Shown here piece by piece: positions 1 to 8,365 of a stretch of DNA of 41,445 bases. Source of the stretch: an uncultured Bacteroidales bacterium. GTDB lineage: Bacteria > Bacteroidota > Bacteroidia > Bacteroidales > F082. Each line of letters opens with the position of its first letter. Position 1 is the stretch's first letter. The notes under the pieces are model-generated. The model saw nothing but the letters and a program-made list of their open reading frames with translations. It was not told the DNA's origin and did not search any database. The stretch is taken from assembly GCA_937902805.1 (NCBI GenBank), contig CALEMB010000025.1, forward strand, positions 1 through 41,445, read 5' to 3'. The position numbers were made by a program, and so were the translations under genes.

Positions 1-167
1 CGATCTTGGAAAAAGGATATTTTGAGAGCGGCATCGTCGTCGACGGGGTGCTGTCCGTCTCGATGATGAAAATCGGCGCGGGGGTGTATTACCGCTATGG
101 GCCCTATAGCCTCCCCAAAGTCTGGGACAATTTTGGGTGGAAGTGGTGCGTGATTTTTGATTTGTAG
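1..167 (+). CDS. C-terminal end of an outer-membrane beta-barrel protein (partial, possibly DUF5686 family)
   Basis: The window opens inside a plus-strand reading frame that ends at the TAG at 165-167. About 54 residues are visible. They alternate hydrophobic and polar residues and include a Tyr/Gly-rich stretch (VYYRYGPYSLPKVWDNF), then an aromatic finish, as expected for the last strands of an outer-membrane barrel. The 'YRYGPY...DNF' ending reminds me of Bacteroidetes DUF5686 / carboxypeptidase-regulatory-domain barrel proteins. That assignment is from memory of the family and is uncertain, because the N-terminal domains lie outside the window. Confidence 0.5.
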   Translation, partial: ILEKGYFESGIVVDGVLSVSMMKIGAGVYYRYGPYSLPKVWDNFGWKWCVIFDL

Positions 168-243
168 TTGAGAGTTAAGAGTTGAAAGTTTAGAGTTTAG
201 AGTTGAGAGTCAGTTGTTAGTTGAGAGTTGAGAGTTTAAAGTT
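168..243. repeat. Heptanucleotide degenerate tandem repeat, GTTKAGA type
   Basis: The whole spacer between the barrel gene and apbE is built of 7-base units of the type GTTGAGA, GTTAAGA, GTTTAGA and GTTGAAA, about ten in a row, drifting slightly. The same unit, in reverse complement, fills the spacers at 5866-5892 and 5984-6014 and runs into a coding sequence at 2679-2730. No gene is visible in it. Confidence 0.8.
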
Positions 244-1221
244 ATGAGGAAACTTACCATAATGGTGATGGGTATGATGCTTCTGGCATCGTGTGGTCAT
301 CAGCTCAAGAAGATGGTGCTACAAGGTCTGGCGCAGGGTTCCTATTATGCCGTCACCTATTACGACGAACAAGAGCGCAATTTCCAGCAGGAGATAGATT
401 CCATTTTCCATGCTGTCGATATGTCGGTCAACCTGTGGGTGGACAGCTCGGTGATTTCCAAAGTCAACCGGAACGAAGAAGTCGTGCTCGACGACATCTT
501 CATCGACAATTTCAACATCGCACAAGAGGCCGCCAAACTCTCCGACGGCTATTTCGACCCCACCATCTCCCCCATCGTGGCAGCATGGGGCTTCAGCTAC
601 AAGCACGGCGACAGCATCACGCCGCAACTCATCGACAGCCTGAAGCAACTGGTGGACTATAGGAAAGTCCGCATCGAAGACGGGAAAGTCATCAAAGAAA
701 ACCCATCCATTCAGCTGGATTTCAACGCTATAGCACAAGGTTACACCTCCGATATGATCGCTGGTTTTTTGGAAAGCCGAGATATCAAAGATTTTTTGGT
801 CGACACGGGCGGTGAAATCATGGCGCGTGGCGGCAAGCCCAACGGCCAACCCTGGATTGTGGGCATCGAGAAGCCCGCCGACAACTGGGACTCGGAACAG
901 GTGGTGCAGACCCGCATCGCCTTGCGCGACAAGGGCCTGGTCACCTCGGGCAGCACCCGAAAGTATGTGGAGCGCAACGGCAAGCGTTATTCCCACTGCA
1001 TCGACCCTAAGACAGGCTACCCTGTTGAGCACCAGCTGCTCAGCGCCACGGTGCTGGCCGAAAACTCCGTCTGGGCCGACGCCCTCGCCTCCATCTGCAT
1101 GGTGATGGGGTTGGAAAAATCGCTACCGCTCATCGAAAGCATGGACGGTGTGGAAGCCTATTACATCTTCGCCAACGAGAAAAACGAGCTGGAGACTTAC
1201 GCCACGGAAGGGTTTAAATAG
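244..1221 (+). CDS. apbE: FAD:protein FMN transferase, ApbE family lipoprotein
   Basis: ApbE transfers FMN from FAD onto a Thr of target proteins such as the NqrB/NqrC and RnfG/RnfD subunits, outside the cytoplasm, using Mg2+. The 325-residue product starts with a lipoprotein signal peptide whose lipobox LLASC puts the lipidated Cys at residue 17. The family blocks are all visible: NAIAQGYTSDM (161-171), DTGGE (187-191), HCIDPKTGYP (251-260) and the metal-binding WADALAS near 277-283. Length is normal for the family. The gene stands alone on the plus strand, converges with the efflux operon 27 bases downstream, and is preceded by a heptad repeat rather than a recognisable promoter. No Nqr or Rnf gene is in the window, so the flavinylated partner is not shown. 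Family assignment is secure. Confidence 0.95.
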   Translation: MRKLTIMVMGMMLLASCGHQLKKMVLQGLAQGSYYAVTYYDEQERNFQQEIDSIFHAVDMSVNLWVDSSVISKVNRNEEVVLDDIFIDNFNIAQEAAKLSDGYFDPTISPIVAAWGFSYKHGDSITPQLIDSLKQLVDYRKVRIEDGKVIKENPSIQLDFNAIAQGYTSDMIAGFLESRDIKDFLVDTGGEIMARGGKPNGQPWIVGIEKPADNWDSEQVVQTRIALRDKGLVTSGSTRKYVERNGKRYSHCIDPKTGYPVEHQLLSATVLAENSVWADALASICMVMGLEKSLPLIESMDGVEAYYIFANEKNELETYATEGFK

Positions 1222-1248
1222 CTTCTGTCCTATATCTCATCACAACAC

Positions 1249-2598
1249 TCACTTCCCAAATCCGCCCAAAGCGGTATAGAGATTAATGAGGGCCTGTACC
1301 ATATTGTATCGGTTCTCGACTTGCGAGAGTTGTGCCGACAGCAACGACTCCTGCGCCATGAGGACCTCCAAATAGGTGGTCGAACCGTGGTTCATCAACT
1401 CGATGGTGCCTGAAAAAGCCTCTTGCAGAGCGCTGACGCGGATGTCGATGTGGCTGGTCTTTTCCTCAGCCGTTTCGATGGCTTTCTTGTATTTATACAC
1501 CTCGTTACCAGCATCATAAAGGGTTTGGACAAACTGCAATCTTGCCTTCTCCTGTTCGGCTTTCGCGTTGCGGAGCTGCGCCGTGAGCTGTCCGCCTTGC
1601 AAGATGGGCTGCGTCAACGAGCCTACAGCCTGACCGATGAGGTCAAGCGCGCTGAAAGTACCGGCTAAGCCAAACAGGCCGTCAAGGCTGAGCGAAGGAT
1701 AGAAGGACTGACGCGCCTGCTGGGTGGTGTAATAAGCAATTTCCATGTTGCGCTCGGCCATACGGACGTCGGGACGGGCAGCGAGCAAACGGACGGGCAA
1801 ACCAACGTGAATCTGCTCAGGCATCTCAAATTGCTCAAAAGAGGAACGGTCGATGTGATGCGGCGGCTCGGCGAGCAACACGCAGAGAGAAGCCTCGGTG
1901 GCGGCGATACTATAGCGCAAATCCACAATATCGGCACGCAAAGCCTCCAACGAAGCCTGCATCTCATACACGGCAGGGCTGTTGTAGGTACCCGCTTGGA
2001 ACAAGGCCTGCGTGGTGTTGTACGACTCCTGATACAGTATTTCAGTCGCTTCGGAAATCGCCAACTGGCGGTCGAGCATCACCAAGGTATAATACAAGTT
2101 GGCAACGTTGGCGGCCAAGTCGACTTGCACCGCTTGACGATAGTCCTCATCGTAGGCGAGTTTTGCTTTGGCCGAACGGACTTTGCTCCGGTTCTGACCG
2201 AAGATACCCAACTGCCAGCTCGCCCTAACGGGAATCTGGACATTGTAGCTGCCGGCTCTGCCCATATAATTATAGGAGGCATTCGGAGCAAACGCCAAGG
2301 TGGGCGCATAACCCCATTTGGCCGACCTCACCTCGTTTTGCGCCTGCTCGATGATGAGTTGGGCGGTGCGCATATCGGTGTTGTTGACCAATGCCGTTTC
2401 GATGAGGCTCTGGAGTTTGGGGTCTTTAAAAACATCACGCCAACTCAGGTCGCCAATCGACAAGGTGTCTTGCGGATTCATCACATCGCCCATAAGGTTG
2501 CCTGTGATGGTGTTGGCTTTCGAATCGTATTTCTTATAGAGGTTGCAGCCAGGCAACAGCAGCAGGGCTGCGAATAACAGAATAATATATCTTTTCAT
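1249..2598 (-). CDS. Outer-membrane efflux channel, OprM/NodT type lipoprotein
   Basis: This is the 449-residue outer-membrane factor of the RND tripartite pump encoded by this operon. It should form a trimeric barrel plus periplasmic alpha-helical tunnel. The signal peptide ends in a lipobox, LLPGC, so the protein is probably lipidated at Cys18, as in OprM and unlike E. coli TolC. Two OEP repeats follow; RLLAARPDVRMAERNM near residues 270-285 is the characteristic NodT/OprM motif (ARPDVR). It is the third gene of the operon, 77 bases after the pump gene, the gap holding a half REP-like element. The substrate cannot be told from sequence. Confidence 0.93.
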   Translation of the reverse strand: MKRYIILLFAALLLLPGCNLYKKYDSKANTITGNLMGDVMNPQDTLSIGDLSWRDVFKDPKLQSLIETALVNNTDMRTAQLIIEQAQNEVRSAKWGYAPTLAFAPNASYNYMGRAGSYNVQIPVRASWQLGIFGQNRSKVRSAKAKLAYDEDYRQAVQVDLAANVANLYYTLVMLDRQLAISEATEILYQESYNTTQALFQAGTYNSPAVYEMQASLEALRADIVDLRYSIAATEASLCVLLAEPPHHIDRSSFEQFEMPEQIHVGLPVRLLAARPDVRMAERNMEIAYYTTQQARQSFYPSLSLDGLFGLAGTFSALDLIGQAVGSLTQPILQGGQLTAQLRNAKAEQEKARLQFVQTLYDAGNEVYKYKKAIETAEEKTSHIDIRVSALQEAFSGTIELMNHGSTTYLEVLMAQESLLSAQLSQVENRYNMVQALINLYTALGGFGK

Positions 2599-2612
2599 AT
2601 TTTCAATTTATT

Positions 2613-2660
2613 TCTGGATTGCTTCGTCGTTCCTCCTCGCAATGACGCGAAGCGACAACT
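2613..2660. repeat. REP-like dispersed element (half copy)
   Basis: The stretch contains ATTGCTTCGTCGTTCCTCCT followed by CGCAATGACGCGAAGCGACA. The same sequence occurs in degraded form at 5901-5962, and with both arms of its palindrome inside the dus gene at 34891-34975. Here only one arm is present, between the pump and channel genes of the efflux operon. Confidence 0.75.
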
Positions 2661-2675
2661 ATCAACCCTGTACTT

Positions 2676-5600
2676 TCATCTTTCAACTGACTCTAAACTC
2701 TCAACACTCAACTCTACACTATCAACTTCATCAGGGTCATCCGGTGTCAAACGCTCGTGGATGTTTTGGAACACGATGTACAATGCCGGCGTGACGAACA
2801 GGATGGCGATGATAGCCACCGTCATACCGCCCACCACAGCGATGGACAGCGACTTGTTGCCCACAGCACCTGCACCGTTTCCCACAATCAGCGGAATCAT
2901 ACCGATAATCATGGTCAACACGGTCATCAGAATAGGACGCAGACGGTCTTGGCAGGCACCAATGGCAGCATCGTAAACCGACAAGCCCTCCTTGCGTTTC
3001 TGCACGGCAAACTCCGTGATAAGAATGGCGGTTTTGGCCGCCAAACCCATCAACATGATGACACCCACCTGCACGTATACATTGACGCCCACACCCATCA
3101 GCACCTCCAAGGGGCGAACCGCCAGGTAAGCGCCGAAGATGCCGAACGGGATGGAAAACAGCACCGCGAAGGGGATAAACACCGAGTTGTACAATACGGC
3201 AAGGATGAGGTAGATCAACAACACCGCGATGGCATAGATGATGACGGTGGTGTTGGAACCGGCGTTATTAGCCTCCTCACGCGCCATACCGCCATACTCG
3301 TAGCTGTAGCCTTCGGGGAACACCTCGGCCATCACCTCGTCAACGGCAGTACGCACATGCGACGAGGTGTATCCCGGTGTGGGAAGCACGTTGAGGCCGT
3401 AGCAGGTGAACAGGTTGAAACGGCGCTCCTGCGCGGAACCCAAGGTCGGGGTGAGGGTAACCAGTTCCGACACAGGTGTCATCTCGTCGCCCGCCTGCAC
3501 ATAGATGTTGTTGAGGGTGCTTGGTTCCATACGATACTCAGCGCCAGCCTCCATAAGCACTTGATAAACCTTACCATATTTGGTATAGTTGCCGATATAG
3601 GTTCCAGCGAGGTTGGTGCCGATGGTCTCGACGACAGTCTTGGGCGAGACGCCCTTGCTCATGCAGGCTGCCACATCAACGGTGAGGATGTATTTCGGAT
3701 AGTTGGCCGAATAGGAGGCTATGGCCATCATGACCTCTGGACGTTCGTTCAGCTTCTGCGTGAACTCGTTCGCATAGTTGATAAACGTCGCGTCGTCGTC
3801 GCTCGAGCTGTTCTGGAGGTTCAACTCGATAGCCGAGCCTGAGCCGTAGCCAGGGATCTGCGGCATCTGGAATGCCGTGACGTCGGCCTCGGGCATATTC
3901 TCCATAGCCCACAGCGAAATCTGGTTCTGCACGGTGGCAACGCTGTAGAAGCCGCGTTCGCTCCAGTTCTTCAGACGCACCATCAAGGTGCCGTAGTTGG
4001 TGCCGGCACCTCCATTCATGATGGAGAAGCCTGACACGGTGCTCATCAATTCAACATCGCCAATGGTATTGATGTAGTTTTCAAGCTTGGTGACAGCCGT
4101 TTCGGTCTCGTTAAGATAGGTGCCCGGTGCGGTTTGCAAGTCAACGAAGAAGAAGCCTTGGTCTTCCTGCGGGACCAGTTCAGACTGGGCGCTCTTCATC
4201 AACCATACCATACCTAAGCTGAAAACCGCAATCAGCAACCAAGAGACAGCGGGGCGCTTGATGAATCTGCCCACACCTTTCATATATTTGCCTAAAATGG
4301 CGTTGAACGCCACGTCGTAGGCTTGCTTGACGTAATAGCTGAGGTTTTTCCGCTCTTTCTCGCCAGGTTTTTTCGGCTTGAACATCAGCGCGCAAAGGGC
4401 GGGGCAGATGGTCAAAGCTGAGAGGGTGGAGAGACACACCGAACCTGACATGATGAAGCCAAACTGCTTGAAGAAGGTGCCTTGCGTGCCCGAGATGAAG
4501 GTCACGGGGATAAACACGGCGACAAACACCAAGGTGGTTGAGATGGCGGCTGCCGTCACCTCATGCAGTGCCTCGCTGGTGGCGGAGGCTGCGGTATATT
4601 TGCCCGTCTCCATCTTGGTCATCACCGCCTCGACGACCACAATGGCGTCGTCGACAACGGTGCCGATGGCCAACACCAAGGCAAATAGCGTGATGAGGTT
4701 GAGCGAATAGCCCAAGGCCCACACGATGGCGAAGGTGCCCACCAACGACACGATGATGGAAACCGAGGGAATCAATGTCGCCTTGAAATCCTGCAAGAAC
4801 AGATACACAATGAGAATCACAAGGATGATGGCAACGATGAGGGTCTCAACAACATTGTGGATGGAGGCGTAAAGGAAATCATCGGAGGTCTCCATCTGCC
4901 TGAATTCCAAACCGGCAGGCAATGACTTGGAGATTTCCTCGATCACCTTGTTGATTTCGGCGTTGACCTCGGTGGCGTTGGCGCCAGGGGCCTGATTGAC
5001 GATAAACATCACCCCAGGGTGTCCGTCCACCTTTGAACGGTAGGAATACGACTTGGTACCCAACTCCACGTCGGCCACATCTCCCAAGCGCACATACTCG
5101 CCTTCGGAGGTGGCACGCACAATGATTTGCTCAAACTCGCTCATTTCTTCGAGTTGTCCCTTGAACTCAATGTCAATCTTGTTCACCGTGCTCTCAATGC
5201 TTCCCACAGGCGACACAAGGTGTTGCTCCAGAATGGCATTCGCGATTTCTTCTCTGGTGATGCCGTAAGCGGCCATCACATCAGGTTTAATCCAGATTCG
5301 CACACCGTAGGTATCGCCAAGCAGCGTGGTGCTACCCACACCCGTGATACGGCTGATACGCGGCATCACATTGATGTCCAAGTAGTTTCCTATAAACTTC
5401 TGGTCAAACCTATCGTCGGTACTCTCCAACGACTGGATTTGCAGGATAGAGTTGACGCTCTTTTGGACGGTAATACCGTTCTGAACCACTGCGGCAGGCA
5501 GCAAACCTTGCGCCTGACTCACACGGTTTTGCACGTTCACGGTGGCTTGGTCGGCATCGGTGCCTTGCTTGAAATACACGTTGATTTGAGCACTACCGTT

Positions 5601-5864
5601 GGAGAAGGCCGTCGATGAGATATACATCATGTCCTCCACACCGTTCACCTGCGCCTCGATGGGCATGATAACCGATTTCATGATTGAGGCGACATCGGCG
5701 CCCGAGTAATAAGCCGTGACAACAACCTGGGGAGGCGCGATGTTGGGGTATTGCTCAATCGAGACCGAATTGAGTCCCACGATACCGATAAGGCAGACTA
5801 GCACGCCAACGGTTAATGCCGCCACCCAGTGTTTTACGAAATATTTCTGCTTCTTTTTTTCCAT
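2676..5864 (-). CDS. RND-family multidrug efflux pump (HAE1, AcrB-like)
   Basis: This is the 1062-residue inner-membrane proton antiporter that exports hydrophobic compounds through the adaptor and channel encoded beside it. The fold signature is clear: TM1 near 11-31, a large periplasmic porter domain (about 35-335), TM2-6, a second porter domain and TM8-12. The proton-relay acidic pair is present in TM4 (IGTVVDDAIVVVEA, Asp405-Asp406), as is the TM10 lysine in GLAAKTAILITEFA. It is the second gene of the operon, 150 bases after the adaptor gene. Oddity: the last ~18 residues, rich in Val, Glu and Ser (start DEVDSVELSVES), are encoded by the GTTKAGA heptad repeat that is intergenic elsewhere, so the native stop was probably lost or moved. 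The tail lies after TM12, in the cytoplasm, and should be tolerated. Confidence 0.96.
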   Translation of the reverse strand: MEKKKQKYFVKHWVAALTVGVLVCLIGIVGLNSVSIEQYPNIAPPQVVVTAYYSGADVASIMKSVIMPIEAQVNGVEDMMYISSTAFSNGSAQINVYFKQGTDADQATVNVQNRVSQAQGLLPAAVVQNGITVQKSVNSILQIQSLESTDDRFDQKFIGNYLDINVMPRISRITGVGSTTLLGDTYGVRIWIKPDVMAAYGITREEIANAILEQHLVSPVGSIESTVNKIDIEFKGQLEEMSEFEQIIVRATSEGEYVRLGDVADVELGTKSYSYRSKVDGHPGVMFIVNQAPGANATEVNAEINKVIEEISKSLPAGLEFRQMETSDDFLYASIHNVVETLIVAIILVILIVYLFLQDFKATLIPSVSIIVSLVGTFAIVWALGYSLNLITLFALVLAIGTVVDDAIVVVEAVMTKMETGKYTAASATSEALHEVTAAAISTTLVFVAVFIPVTFISGTQGTFFKQFGFIMSGSVCLSTLSALTICPALCALMFKPKKPGEKERKNLSYYVKQAYDVAFNAILGKYMKGVGRFIKRPAVSWLLIAVFSLGMVWLMKSAQSELVPQEDQGFFFVDLQTAPGTYLNETETAVTKLENYINTIGDVELMSTVSGFSIMNGGAGTNYGTLMVRLKNWSERGFYSVATVQNQISLWAMENMPEADVTAFQMPQIPGYGSGSAIELNLQNSSSDDDATFINYANEFTQKLNERPEVMMAIASYSANYPKYILTVDVAACMSKGVSPKTVVETIGTNLAGTYIGNYTKYGKVYQVLMEAGAEYRMEPSTLNNIYVQAGDEMTPVSELVTLTPTLGSAQERRFNLFTCYGLNVLPTPGYTSSHVRTAVDEVMAEVFPEGYSYEYGGMAREEANNAGSNTTVIIYAIAVLLIYLILAVLYNSVFIPFAVLFSIPFGIFGAYLAVRPLEVLMGVGVNVYVQVGVIMLMGLAAKTAILITEFAVQKRKEGLSVYDAAIGACQDRLRPILMTVLTMIIGMIPLIVGNGAGAVGNKSLSIAVVGGMTVAIIAILFVTPALYIVFQNIHERLTPDDPDEVDSVELSVESLESVER
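2679..2730 (-). repeat. Heptad repeat forming the 3' end of the RND pump gene
   Basis: Read on the minus strand, the units are GTTGATA, GTGTAGA, GTTGAGT, GTTGAGA, GTTTAGA and so on, with period 7. They match the intergenic repeat at 168-243. Because 7 and 3 are coprime, the translated tail has a 7-residue period (VDSVELS / VESLESV). Confidence 0.8.
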
Positions 5865-5865
5865 A

Positions 5866-5892
5866 CTTTCAACTTTTAACTCTTAGCTCATA
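5866..5892. repeat. Heptanucleotide repeat, GTTKAGA type, upstream of the RND pump gene
   Basis: Units of CTTTCAA, CTTTTAA, CTCTTAG and CTCATAG sit directly before the pump start codon and match, in reverse complement, the repeat at 168-243. Confidence 0.65.
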
Positions 5893-5900
5893 GTTTTCTG

Positions 5901-5962
5901 TCCGGATTGCTTCGTTCCTCGCAAATCGAAGATTCGACGTAGTCAATGCGCGAAGCGACAAC
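5901..5962. repeat. REP-like dispersed element (degraded copy)
   Basis: This copy contains CCGGATTGCTTCGTTCCTCG and ends in GCGCGAAGCGACAACT, matching 2613-2660 with an altered middle (AAATCGAAGATTCGACG, itself a short inverted repeat). It lies between the adaptor and pump genes. Confidence 0.65.
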
Positions 5963-5983
5963 TCAAAACCCTAAACATAAAAC

Positions 5984-6014
5984 TACTCTACACTCTACAC
6001 TCTCAACTCTAAAC
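5984..6014. repeat. Heptanucleotide repeat, GTTKAGA type, ending at the adaptor stop codon
   Basis: Units CTCTACA, CTCTACA, CTCTCAA and CTCTAAA run up to the stop codon of the adaptor gene (6015-6017). This is the same family as 168-243. Confidence 0.75.
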
Positions 6015-7151
6015 TTATCTGATTTTCTGTCCATTCGTCAACTTGCCTGCGCCGTTGGTGACAATCTCGTCGCCGGCGTTCAAGCCTTCGAGGATGTAAT
6101 ACTCCGTTCCGTCGTTTGAGGGAAACACTTCCTTGCATATGATGCCTTCCACCGTGCCGTCTTGCTTGACGCGGTAGAACATCATCTGGTCTTGCAGGCG
6201 CACGGCGGCAGTCTGCGGCACGCTGAGCACGTTGTCGAACGTGAAGGGGATGATGATATTGGCCGACAAGCCCGAACGAAGCACACCGTCAGGATTCTCA
6301 AACTCAGCCTCACAAGCCGCCGTACCCGTGGTCTGGCTGACGAGGGCACCTATCACGGTCACGTTGCCTTCTTTTTGGTATATGGTGCCGTCCTTCAACT
6401 TGAGTTTCACTTTGGGCATCACGTCGCCAATGAGCGAGCCGTTGGGACCTTCCATGCCGTTTTTGCCAGTGGTCAAGTGGTATTCCATGACGAGGCTCAA
6501 CAACTGAGTTTCCGTGATGGAGAAGTTGGCTTTCACCTTGCTGATGTCGCTCACGGTACACACATATCTGGATCTGCTCACCATATCGCCCACATTGAAC
6601 TCGTTGCCAGCGATGAAGCCTGTCACCGGAGCCGTGACGGTGCAATAGCCGAGGTTGGTCCTTGCGATGTTGAGCTGTGCCTGGGCCTGCGACACCAAGG
6701 CCTGTGCCGAGTTGTAGTCGTTGAGGCTGGTGTTGAGCACATAGTCGCTGATGATGTGTTTTTCATGCAGTTTCAGGTTCGACTCATACTGCAGTCTTGT
6801 GGTCTCAAGGCTGGCTTTGGCCACCTTCAGGTCGGCTTCGGCGCTCTGCACGTTGAGCTGATATTGGGTGGGGTCGATCACAAAGAGCATCTGTCCTTTC
6901 TGGACAATGGTACCCGGAGTGTAATTCTTCTTCGTGACAATGCCGTCAACCTGAGGATACACCTTGATTTCAGTGATGCCGCAGGTGGTTGCGGGGAAGG
7001 TCATGCTGTAGGTTTTGGTTTCGGGTTGAAGCACTTTGGTCTCGTACTTCGCCACAGGCATCTCAAATTGTGTCTGGCTCCCGCCGCAGGAAACCATCAT
7101 GCCACAGGCCAATAGCAGCGCTGAGCATAGCAAAAGATACGGTTTATTCAT
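6015..7151 (-). CDS. Periplasmic adaptor (membrane fusion protein) of the RND pump, AcrA/MexA-like lipoprotein
   Basis: This 378-residue subunit bridges the inner-membrane pump and the outer-membrane channel. A lipoprotein signal peptide (MNKPYLLLCSALLLACGMMV, then SCGG) anchors it to the inner membrane. It has the standard order: biotinyl-lipoyl half (YPQVDGIVTKKNYTPG near 87-102), alpha-hairpin (about 115-170, LNVQSAEADLKVAKASLETT), second lipoyl half (TVTAPVTGFIAG), beta-barrel and membrane-proximal domain (C terminus GAGKLTNGQKIR). First gene of a three-gene operon, adaptor to pump to channel, with a promoter at 7202-7232. Length is typical. Confidence 0.95.
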   Translation of the reverse strand: MNKPYLLLCSALLLACGMMVSCGGSQTQFEMPVAKYETKVLQPETKTYSMTFPATTCGITEIKVYPQVDGIVTKKNYTPGTIVQKGQMLFVIDPTQYQLNVQSAEADLKVAKASLETTRLQYESNLKLHEKHIISDYVLNTSLNDYNSAQALVSQAQAQLNIARTNLGYCTVTAPVTGFIAGNEFNVGDMVSRSRYVCTVSDISKVKANFSITETQLLSLVMEYHLTTGKNGMEGPNGSLIGDVMPKVKLKLKDGTIYQKEGNVTVIGALVSQTTGTAACEAEFENPDGVLRSGLSANIIIPFTFDNVLSVPQTAAVRLQDQMMFYRVKQDGTVEGIICKEVFPSNDGTEYYILEGLNAGDEIVTNGAGKLTNGQKIR

Positions 7152-7201
7152 AATAAGTCATTTTATTGTTATCAAAATTGGAATCTCACTATTTTAATGA
7201 G

Positions 7202-7232
7202 CAAAAATAGGGAAAAAAGCTATATTTTCATG
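7202..7232 (-). promoter_or_regulatory. Promoter of the RND efflux operon
   Basis: On the minus strand, CATG (7232-7229) lies 19 bases before TATTTTTG (7209-7202). The second box fits the Bacteroidetes -7 consensus TAnnTTTG, and the spacing is the same as for aqpZ and tRNA-Phe here. The -33 box is weak. No regulator gene is adjacent. Confidence 0.55.
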
Positions 7233-7237
7233 AGTAA

Positions 7238-8020
7238 CTATTGATTTTTATCCTCTTTTTTCTCCGTTCCCTGTTTCTCTTCCTCTTCCTTCAAGCGTCG
7301 GTTCAATTCCTGCATATATCCCGCAGTGATAATACTTGACGGCATAGCTATGATGCCAATCCCTAACAACGAAGAAATGATACTGAGGGTCTTGCCCATG
7401 TCGGACACGGGACTAAAATCGCCATAGCCCACCGTGGTCAGCGTGATGGCAGCCCAATAGAAGGCATCATGAAAGGTCTTGAAGATATACTCCCCTGTCA
7501 CGGGGTCAATTTCCTGCTCCGACTGGAACATGATGATGGCAGTGATGAGAATGTCGAACAAGGCCACAAGCACGACAGCCAACAAGGGTTTCCACTGCTT
7601 TTTAATCACCGTGATAAATATCTCCAAAGGACCGATGTAATTGACTATCTTTGAGAAGCGGAATATCTTGAGCAGACGTGCTGACTTGGCCAGCCTGTAG
7701 GATGACGAGACCACTTCGAAGGTGGGCAGGATGGAAAGGAGATCCAAGATGGCCATAGGTGTAAACGGGTAGAGGAGAAACGCCTTCCATCTTGGCTTGT
7801 CGGAACGTAGGTCGCAAGTTATCCAGCGAAGGAGATAGTCCACCATATAGATGACACCTGAAATGATGTCAAAATACCAGAACAGCGGCCGATATTCCCT
7901 GAACAGCAAGGGCACCGTGCCTATGATTATCGCCACAAGCATCAGGCCATCGTAGACATGGGAAAGGACGTCACCTTTCCCAGGCTCAACCAAATCGTTA
8001 ATCCATTTCCGGTTCACCAT
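7238..8020 (-). CDS. Voltage-gated potassium channel family protein (6-TM ion channel)
   Basis: This is a 260-residue single-subunit K+ channel expected to assemble as a tetramer in the inner membrane. Hydrophobic segments fit S1 (23-40), S2 (47-68), S3 (about 85-100), an S4-like basic helix (RLAKSARLLKIFRFSK, 109-124), S5 (145-165) and S6 (after 210). The pore loop carries the canonical selectivity filter TTVGYGD at 195-201. S4 has fewer regularly spaced arginines than Kv channels, so voltage dependence is uncertain. A short charged C-terminal tail (RRLKEEEEKQGTEKKEDKNQ) replaces any RCK/TrkA domain. The gene stands alone; a -7 box TAATTTTG lies at 8059-8052 on the minus strand. Confidence 0.93.
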   Translation of the reverse strand: MVNRKWINDLVEPGKGDVLSHVYDGLMLVAIIIGTVPLLFREYRPLFWYFDIISGVIYMVDYLLRWITCDLRSDKPRWKAFLLYPFTPMAILDLLSILPTFEVVSSSYRLAKSARLLKIFRFSKIVNYIGPLEIFITVIKKQWKPLLAVVLVALFDILITAIIMFQSEQEIDPVTGEYIFKTFHDAFYWAAITLTTVGYGDFSPVSDMGKTLSIISSLLGIGIIAMPSSIITAGYMQELNRRLKEEEEKQGTEKKEDKNQ

Positions 8021-8051
8021 ACATTTACCGATAGTTTAAAGATTAATTGGG

Positions 8052-8059
8052 CAAAATTA
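8052..8059 (-). promoter_or_regulatory. Probable -7 box for the potassium channel gene
   Basis: The minus strand reads TAATTTTG, matching TAnnTTTG, 32 bases before the ATG. No convincing -33 box at 19 bases. Confidence 0.4.
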
Positions 8060-8136
8060 CAAAAAAAACTCGGCCATTTTTTAATTCTGCACGATAAAAC
8101 TGATTCTATCTCCCGAGCTGGAAGTGAGAGAAAACA

Positions 8137-8171
8137 AAAATCCCTAACTCGTTGATTTCAAGTTAGGGATT
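8137..8171 (-). terminator. Rho-independent terminator of tRNA-Lys
   Basis: On the minus strand a 10-bp stem (AATCCCTAAC ... GTTAGGGATT, loop of 13) is followed by a run of Ts. It lies 12 bases after the tRNA 3' end. Confidence 0.8.
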
Positions 8172-8182
8172 CGGATTTGTTG

Positions 8183-8255
8183 TACTCCCGCAGGGGGTCG
8201 AACCCTGGACACCCTGATTAAGAGTCAGGTGCTCTACCAACTGAGCTACGGAAGC
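8183..8255 (-). tRNA. tRNA-Lys (anticodon CTT)
   Basis: A 73-base cloverleaf on the minus strand. The acceptor GCTTCCG pairs with CGGGAGT (two G-T pairs, including the first), with discriminator A. The D arm is GCTCAGTTGGTAGAGC, the anticodon stem CCTGA/TCAGG encloses loop CTCTTAA giving CTT, and the T arm is CAGGG/CCCTG with loop TTCGACC. CCA is not encoded. A -7 box TACTTTTG lies 15 bases upstream (8277-8270). Confidence 0.97.
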
Positions 8256-8269
8256 ATCGTTTGTGGGTG

Positions 8270-8277
8270 CAAAAGTA
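8270..8277 (-). promoter_or_regulatory. -7 box of the tRNA-Lys promoter
   Basis: The minus strand reads TACTTTTG, a full match to TAnnTTTG, 15 bases before the tRNA 5' end. A clear -33 box is not seen. Confidence 0.5.
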
Positions 8278-8365
8278 CAACCTTTTTCCTTACGATGAAT
8301 GTTTTTCGCCAACTTTTTTTCTTTGTGTTAGCGAAATGTTTGTAAATCAATAATTTGTAGAATGC

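Noticed and set aside
168..243. CRISPR array or attachment site suggested by the tandem repeat
   Set aside because: The unit is 7 bases without spacers, and no cas or integrase gene is present.
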